This document shows, in pieces, positions 14,330 to 18,564 of a stretch of 18,564 nt of DNA; the stretch's first letter is position 1, and every line of letters starts with the position of its first letter. This stretch comes from an uncultured Oscillospiraceae bacterium (lineage in GTDB: Bacteria; Bacillota_A; Clostridia; Oscillospirales; Oscillospiraceae): positions 1-18,564 of the forward strand of contig CAJTTS010000066.1 of the NCBI GenBank assembly GCA_910579155.1, given 5' to 3'. The notes below the pieces were generated by a model. It worked only from the letters and a program-made list of their open reading frames with translations, was not told the DNA's origin and made no database searches. Both the position numbers and the translations under genes were made by a program.

Positions 14330-14519
14330 AGGAGGCCGCGGCCTACTACGGCATGAGCGAATCCAAGGTGAAAAGTATGCTCTACCGCACGCGGCTGGGG
14401 CTGAAAACCTATTTGACACAGGAGGGATTTAACGTATAAACGCGGAACACATCAGCGACGCCCTGAATCTGCTGGACGACGACATCGACGAGGTCAACAT
14501 CTACAGCGGCTTTAACTGA
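14317..14519 (+). pseudogene. Remnant of an ECF sigma-factor/anti-sigma gene pair
   Basis: The frame 14317-14439 encodes 40 residues that look like the end of a sigma-70 family region 4. They include LKEAAAYYGMSESKVKSMLY, the recognition helix-turn-helix, and end RTRLGLKTYLTQEGFNV. Overlapping its stop, 14436-14519 encodes INAEHISDALNLLDDDIDEV and then a short unrelated end. This resembles the N-terminus of the anti-sigma partner often found directly after such genes, here with ATA in place of ATG. Regions 2 and 3 of the sigma factor and the rest of the anti-sigma protein are missing. The symporter gene reads into the remnant, so a deletion or insertion joined them. The anti-sigma part is the less certain. 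Confidence 0.65.
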
Positions 14520-14594
14520 CCAGGCCGGACAAGGGGCTTGACGGGGCGTTTGCCAGAAATCATAGAAAGGATCGCGGGGAGTTCGGATTATCGC

Positions 14595-14623
14595 TTGACA
14601 CCCTTTCCGGGGCTTTGTATAAT
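14595..14623 (+). promoter_or_regulatory. Consensus promoter of the ROK gene
   Basis: TTGACA (14595-14600) and TATAAT (14618-14623) are exactly 17 bases apart, a perfect sigma-A promoter. The predicted start is near 14630, giving a leader of about 80 bases before the ATG at 14712. No clear operator palindrome was seen, although autoregulation is common in this family. Confidence 0.92.
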
Positions 14624-14711
14624 GTTTTTATGGGAAAAGCTCCGGCCTGGGCCCTGTTTCGCGGCGTGGCCGTCCTGCTTTTCCAAAATTCTCCGGGAGG
14701 GCGGCGGTCGG

Positions 14712-15941
14712 ATGCAATTTGTCAAGGGCAACAATCTTCCCCGGGTCAGGGCGGCCAACCGGTCTTCCATCCTGCGCATGGTGTACCACTGCGCCCCCAT
14801 CACCCGCGCGGATATCGCCAGACGGCTGGGCCTCACCCTGCCCACCATCACCACCAACATCAGCGCCATGATTGCCGGGGGGCTGGTGCGGGAGCTGGAC
14901 CGGCCGGAGAACGCCGACCAGCGGTCCGGCCGGAAGAGCCGCCTGCTGGACATCGTGCCCCAGGCCCGCAAATACGTGGGAGTGGAGATGCAGGGGACGG
15001 ACAGCGCCGTGTGCGTCACCGATTTCCGGGGCCAGGTGCTGGGGCGGGCGGAGGCCCCGGCGGCGGACCGGGACTATGAGCACAACCTGGACATGACGTG
15101 CCGAATGGTCCGGGACCTGCTGGCGCAGTTGGGGCTCTGCTTTGACGACATCGACGCGCTGGGTTTCTGCCTGCCCGGACTGGTGGACACCGAGGGGGGA
15201 ATCCTCCGGGTCCGCCCCAGCTTCAACTGGTTCGACAAAAACATCCTGCGGGATGTGCGCCGCCGCCTGGGCTTCGACCGGCCCATCTGTGTGGAGAACA
15301 ATGCCTGCGCGCGGGCCTGCGGCGCCTCTCTGTTCCAACGGGAGCTGCTCAACGATGTGCAGACCTTTGCCTACCTGTTCATCCACACTGGAATCGCGTG
15401 CCCGCTGATCCTGAACACCTCCGGCTCGTACGGCTCTATTGTGGGGGCGGGGGAGGTGGGCCATATGGTGATGGAGCCCAACGGCCCCCAGTGTACCTGT
15501 GGAAACCACGGCTGCCTGGAGGCCATCTCCAGCAACCGGGCCATCATCAGCCGGTGCATGGAGGCGCTGGCCAAGGGGGAGGCGCCCATCCTCCGCTCCT
15601 TGTGCCCCAAGGGGGAGGCCCCTACCATGGACCAGATTCTCCAGGCCCAGGAGGCGGGGGATCCGGCGGTCTATCTTATCGTGGAGCGGGCGGTGTATAC
15701 GCTGGGGGTGGCTATCGCCAACATCGACAATTTCACCTGCCCCCACACCATGCTCATTGACGGCAAGCTGTTTGGCAATCCTGCCAACCGCCGGCAGCTT
15801 CTGGACGTGGCCCGCCGCAACATCTGTAACGTTTCCCGGGGAGATACCGATTTTATCTTCGTGGAGCCGGACCGATACAGCGGGGCCAGGGGGGCGGCGG
15901 CGGTGGCCATTGCCCACGGCCTCCAGACCTGCGCGGAATAA
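14712..15941 (+). CDS. ROK-family transcriptional regulator
   Basis: This 409-residue protein has an N-terminal winged helix (about 15-65, with ITRADIARRLGLTLPTITTN) and a ROK sugar-binding domain. The ROK zinc site is complete: H251 in GEVGH and C261, C263 and C268 in CTCGNHGC, followed by LEA. It resembles NagC/XylR/Mlc-type repressors that release DNA on binding a sugar or sugar phosphate. The start is set by GGGAGG before ATG 14712. An in-frame ATG at 14622 lies in the -10 box and cannot be used. Its neighbours suggest control of the GH2-GH3-symporter locus, of nagBA, or of both. The inducer cannot be deduced. It ends at a terminator shared with nagA. Confidence 0.92.
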   Translation: MQFVKGNNLPRVRAANRSSILRMVYHCAPITRADIARRLGLTLPTITTNISAMIAGGLVRELDRPENADQRSGRKSRLLDIVPQARKYVGVEMQGTDSAVCVTDFRGQVLGRAEAPAADRDYEHNLDMTCRMVRDLLAQLGLCFDDIDALGFCLPGLVDTEGGILRVRPSFNWFDKNILRDVRRRLGFDRPICVENNACARACGASLFQRELLNDVQTFAYLFIHTGIACPLILNTSGSYGSIVGAGEVGHMVMEPNGPQCTCGNHGCLEAISSNRAIISRCMEALAKGEAPILRSLCPKGEAPTMDQILQAQEAGDPAVYLIVERAVYTLGVAIANIDNFTCPHTMLIDGKLFGNPANRRQLLDVARRNICNVSRGDTDFIFVEPDRYSGARGAAAVAIAHGLQTCAE

Positions 15942-15956
15942 GTGGAACAAATTGGG

Positions 15957-15989
15957 AAAGCGCCTTGCGGCAAGCCCGCAAGGCGCTTT
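15957..15989. terminator. Bidirectional terminator between the ROK gene and nagA
   Basis: A perfect 14-bp stem (AAAGCGCCTTGCGG pairing with CCGCAAGGCGCTTT) encloses a five-base loop. T-rich DNA follows on the plus strand (TTTATTTAT), and the A-rich left arm gives T on the minus strand. It serves the two convergent genes. Confidence 0.92.
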
Positions 15990-15991
15990 AT

Positions 15992-17143
15992 TTATCCGAT
16001 GAGCCGTCTGCCCCGGCAGAACACGGCGCTGACCTGGTTTTCCCCATCCAGCAGGACCAGGTCCGCGTCCTTGCCGTCGTCAATGGAACCCTTGCGGTCA
16101 AATACGCCGATGAGCTTCGCCGGGTTCTCCGTCAGGGCGGGCAGCAGCTCTTCCATGGTGAGGCCGGTGAAGGCCAGCAGATTGCGCAGGGCGGCATCCT
16201 GGGTCAGGGTGCTCCCCGCACGCACGCCGGTGTCCGCCAGCTTGGCGTCGCCGTCCTCCACCACCACCTGATTGACCCCCAGGTGATAGTTGCCGTCGGG
16301 CAGGCCCGCAGCCATGATGGAGTCGGTGATGGCCACCACCCGGTCCGGTCCCTTGGTTTTAATGAGCAGCCGCACCGCGCCGGGATGGAGGTGCCGCCCG
16401 TCGCAGATCATCTCACAATACACGTCCGACTCCAGCACGGCCCCCATGATGGCGGGGCGGTGCTGGTGGAACAGGGCCATGGCGTTGAAGGTGTGGGTTG
16501 CGGCCCGTGCCCCGGCGGAGACGGCCCTCATAGCCGTCTCGTAGTCCGCGCCGGAGTGGCCGATGGCGGGGACAATGCCCATGTCACGGGCGGCGGAGAT
16601 CAGCTCCGGCGCCCTCTCCACCTCCGGGGAGACGGTGAGGTAGCGGATATTTCCCTCCGCCCGTTCCTGGTAGGCGCGCAGCAACGCCGGGTCGCCTGGT
16701 TTCAGCAGATGCTCGGGCATAGCTCCCTTGTACTCGGCGGCCAGGAAGGGGCCTTCCAGATGGACGCCCAGCAGCTCGGCGGTGGGCTGGCCCGCCGCTT
16801 TGTGGGCCTTGAACTGGTCGATGCACCAGTTGGTCTGCTCCACCGTGTCGGTGAGCACGGAGCACAGCCAGGAGGTGGTGCCGTTCCCGGCAAAGAAACG
16901 GCACAGCTTTTCCAGAGCGTCCGCGTCCGCGCTGTTCACATCCACTCCCACGCCGCCGTGGGTGTGCACGTCAATAAAGCCGGGGACCACCTTCTTCCCG
17001 GCGGCGTCCACCGTCTCCGTCCCCTCCGGCAGGGGAGCGCCGGGGGGCAGCAGCCGGAGGGTCCCGCCGTCGATGCCCACGGTCATAGGCTGGAATCGGC
17101 GGCCCAGGTAGACCTGGCCGTTTATGATGCAAGTCTGCGGCAT
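15992..17143 (-). CDS. nagA: N-acetylglucosamine-6-phosphate deacetylase
   Basis: This 383-residue cytoplasmic amidohydrolase removes the acetyl group from GlcNAc-6-phosphate to give glucosamine-6-phosphate. The motifs are complete: HTHG (H60, H62), GVHLEGPF with metal ligand E130, AIGHSGA (H196), THTFNAM (H217), CDGRHLHP (H251) and the catalytic Asp in AITDS (D274). Its length is normal. AAAGGAGGGG lies before the ATG. It follows nagB by 16 bases on the same strand, which makes a two-gene amino-sugar operon whose product feeds directly into NagB. No transporter for GlcNAc is present in the window. Confidence 0.96.
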   Translation of the reverse strand: MPQTCIINGQVYLGRRFQPMTVGIDGGTLRLLPPGAPLPEGTETVDAAGKKVVPGFIDVHTHGGVGVDVNSADADALEKLCRFFAGNGTTSWLCSVLTDTVEQTNWCIDQFKAHKAAGQPTAELLGVHLEGPFLAAEYKGAMPEHLLKPGDPALLRAYQERAEGNIRYLTVSPEVERAPELISAARDMGIVPAIGHSGADYETAMRAVSAGARAATHTFNAMALFHQHRPAIMGAVLESDVYCEMICDGRHLHPGAVRLLIKTKGPDRVVAITDSIMAAGLPDGNYHLGVNQVVVEDGDAKLADTGVRAGSTLTQDAALRNLLAFTGLTMEELLPALTENPAKLIGVFDRKGSIDDGKDADLVLLDGENQVSAVFCRGRRLIG

Positions 17144-17159
17144 ACGCCCCTCCTTTCCG

Positions 17160-17981
17160 TCAATCGGCGGGGCGGGCTACGAACTCGGTGAAACGCAACA
17201 GGGCGTCCGGGTGCTCCTGGAGCAGGGTGGCGGGGAAGTGGGCGGACACGTCGCCGTAGGCCGCGTGGCGCACCACGGCCCGGTGCCAGTTGCGGAAGCA
17301 GCCCAGGCGCACTTTCCGGGCGTTATAAATCTCGTTCATGCCGATGGTGACGCACCAACGGGGCATGTCGTCCAGCGCGCCGTTGAAGTCGCCGATGGCG
17401 TTGGCCGTCCGGGTCTCCGGGGTGATGGGCAGAACCCGGGTGCGCAGGGCCTTGAATTGCTCGGGGGTCAGATCATCCCGGGCCTCGTTAAAGGCCAGGT
17501 GGCCGTTGATGCCGATGCCGCCAAAGCAGATGTCCACCCCGCCCAACTCCTCCACCAGCCGAGTCATGCGCTCCGGATCCTTGGGATCGGGGAACACCCG
17601 CTGTTCCTGGGGCATGAGCAGCTTGGGGCGGATTTTGGTGTACACGGTGCGGTCCATGAAGCCCCGGAAGCTAAGTGGGTGGTCCTTGCCCACCCACTCC
17701 TTCTCGTCCGTCAGGTACTCGTCCATGTTGAGGAACCAGACGTTTTTCAGGCTGATATTCCCTTGGTTGATGAGGTCCACGAAATAGGGGTACTGTCCCA
17801 CCGGGCCTACGGGGCAGATGAACACCGTCCGCTCCCCCAGGGCGTTTTTCCGCTGAATCTCGTCTGCCATCTCCCGGGCGATGGCCTGGAACACCGCATC
17901 GTTGTCCGCCAGCACCTGGATGGGCAGCTTGGGGGCCGCCAGAAGCTGCTCCCGGTCATAGTAATAGTAATCGTGACGCAT
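17160..17981 (-). CDS. nagB: Glucosamine-6-phosphate deaminase/isomerase
   Basis: This 273-residue protein converts glucosamine-6-phosphate to fructose-6-phosphate and ammonia. NMDEY (D87 as the expected general base) and GGIGINGHLAFNEA (H161, E166) are present. The residue equivalent to Asp141 of the E. coli enzyme is Asn (N159). The C-terminal third is divergent from the E. coli type. The ATG at 17981 is chosen over an upstream in-frame start at 18020 because GAGGAGG lies directly before it. It begins with an odd Tyr run (MRHDYYYYD). No promoter is evident in the 122-base gap upstream, so it may be read from the gene before it or from a promoter I cannot see. Confidence 0.87.
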   Translation of the reverse strand: MRHDYYYYDREQLLAAPKLPIQVLADNDAVFQAIAREMADEIQRKNALGERTVFICPVGPVGQYPYFVDLINQGNISLKNVWFLNMDEYLTDEKEWVGKDHPLSFRGFMDRTVYTKIRPKLLMPQEQRVFPDPKDPERMTRLVEELGGVDICFGGIGINGHLAFNEARDDLTPEQFKALRTRVLPITPETRTANAIGDFNGALDDMPRWCVTIGMNEIYNARKVRLGCFRNWHRAVVRHAAYGDVSAHFPATLLQEHPDALLRFTEFVARPAD

Positions 17982-18022
17982 GGGGAATTCCTCCTCGTTC
18001 GCTTTTGCGCCGTTGCGCAAGC

Positions 18023-18065
18023 CGGACCCCGTGGGACGGACTGAACTGCCGTCCCACGGGGTCCG
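18023..18065 (-). terminator. Very strong hairpin between the ABC gene and nagB
   Basis: A perfect 17-bp stem starting CGGACCCCGTGGGACGG encloses a nine-base loop. No T run follows on the minus strand. It can be a terminator or an mRNA-stabilising element after the substrate-binding protein gene. A smaller palindrome (TTGCGC-CGTT-GCGCAA) lies next to it at 18005-18020. Confidence 0.6.
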
Positions 18066-18103
18066 TTCCTATGTGTGAAACGCTATTCGGTTGGGGGAGC
18101 TGC

Positions 18104-18564
18104 TTACTTCAGGGCTTCCTCCATGACGTCGAAGAGCACGAAATCGCCCACGTCCTCCTTGGCCTGGTCGGCTTCGATGTTGCCGCCCTGCACCATGTCG
18201 TTCTGCATCCCCTCATAGTAGCCCTTGATGGTGTCGTCCTTGAGGCCGCTGCTGAGGTCGGCGATATTGAACCAATGGGCATCGCCCAGCTGGAGCTGGT
18301 TGGATTCCAGGCTGGTTTTGGTCTGGTCGGCACAATACTGGGCCACGGTGTCATAATTTTCCTCCTTGGAGCCCCAATCCATGCCCTTGTACAGAGCGCG
18401 GCTGAAGCGCACCAGGATGTCGTGGTTCTCTTCGGCGTACTTGGGCAGGCAAATCCAACTGGAGATGTTGGTGGAACCATCGGCGAACTCGATCTCGTAA
18501 GAGCCCTCCACCTGCTGGAGAATCTGGCCGGAGTAGGGGTTCCAGCACACGGCGGCGTCAATGT
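18104..18564 (-). CDS. ABC substrate-binding protein, C-terminal part
   Basis: The gene runs off the end of the window, and the visible 153 codons are its C-terminal half. IDAAVCWNPYSGQILQQVEG, ISSWICLPKYAEENHDILVRF and the alternating helices after it fit the NMT1/SsuA-type periplasmic-binding fold used for nitrate, sulfonate, taurine or vitamin-precursor uptake. In a Gram-positive cell it would be a lipoprotein, but the N-terminus is not visible. A methionine in the open frame (near 18550) is internal and not the start. It lies upstream of nagB on the same strand with a strong hairpin between, so any functional link to amino sugars is doubtful. Confidence 0.8.
   Translation of the reverse strand, partial: IDAAVCWNPYSGQILQQVEGSYEIEFADGSTNISSWICLPKYAEENHDILVRFSRALYKGMDWGSKEENYDTVAQYCADQTKTSLESNQLQLGDAHWFNIADLSSGLKDDTIKGYYEGMQNDMVQGGNIEADQAKEDVGDFVLFDVMEEALK

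Noticed and set aside
11123..14419. A 1098-codon open frame on the minus strand, antisense to the GH3 and symporter genes
   Set aside because: Both sense genes are firmly identified. The antisense frame is dominated by His, Gly and Val as expected from composition and resembles no family.
14538..14711. A longer ROK protein starting upstream of 14712
   Set aside because: The upstream frame runs through the promoter, and its ATG at 14622 is part of the -10 box. A ribosome site supports the start at 14712.
14628..15950. A 440-codon minus-strand frame opposite the ROK gene
   Set aside because: The ROK zinc site and winged helix are unmistakable on the plus strand. The minus frame has no start signals or motifs.
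17160..17981. Asn in place of the Asp141 equivalent of E. coli NagB as evidence of an inactive enzyme
   Set aside because: From memory, other Bacillota family members also carry Asn at this place in the GxNGH motif, so it is weak evidence. The rest of the active site is present.

Overview
The window looks like a chromosomal segment of a Gram-positive, GC-rich gut anaerobe of the Clostridia, most likely of the Oscillospiraceae type (Flavonifractor or Pseudoflavonifractor-like). This is inference. It rests on the L7Ae-rpsL-rpsG gene order of Bacillota, very strong AGGAGG ribosome binding sites, TTGACA/TATAAT promoters, a domain-permuted GH3 enzyme of a kind known from gut Clostridia, and ferredoxin-type oxidoreductases. 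No tRNA, rRNA, CRISPR array or intact transposon was found.

Layout. (1) 5-1539, minus strand: start of the str ribosomal operon (L7Ae-like protein, rpsL, rpsG) under its own near-consensus promoter, with no rpoC directly upstream in the window. (2) 1717-2814, minus: a PfoR-like PTS EIIC membrane protein with a consensus promoter and a 34-bp near-perfect palindromic operator. (3) 2875-4823, minus: a compact four-gene operon encoding a 74-aa unknown protein, a 136-aa DUF2589-like protein, a DUF2589 protein and an HNH nuclease. This is the best candidate for an undescribed system. (4) 5066-6594, minus: an ArsC/Spx-like thioredoxin-fold protein and an aldo/keto reductase-like protein with two [4Fe-4S] motifs. 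(5) 6595-7530: regulatory DNA with divergent promoters and a 13-bp inverted repeat, followed by a decayed glycerate 2-kinase gene. (6) 7531-14329, plus: a glycoside-use locus. It has a cytoplasmic GH2 enzyme, a 276-bp repeat-rich spacer, a membrane-anchored domain-permuted GH3 enzyme and a GPH-type sugar symporter. (7) 14317-14519: a sigma-factor/anti-sigma remnant. (8) 14712-15941, plus: a ROK-family repressor with a perfect promoter. (9) 15992-17981, minus: nagB-nagA for amino-sugar catabolism, convergent with the ROK gene across a shared bidirectional terminator. (10) 18104-18564, minus: the C-terminal part of an ABC substrate-binding protein cut by the window edge.

How it fits together. 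The GH3 enzyme probably works outside the membrane and the symporter imports the released sugar. The GH2 enzyme finishes hydrolysis in the cytoplasm. The ROK protein is a plausible sugar-responsive repressor of this locus or of nagBA. The DUF2589/HNH operon is unrelated metabolically, and its last codons coincide with the promoter of the PTS gene. A GC-rich repeat family occurs both between the GH2 and GH3 genes and at the 3' end of the L7Ae gene, where it appears to encode the last residues of the protein. The two gene remnants and the repeats mark the carbohydrate locus as a rearranged, accessory part of the chromosome.
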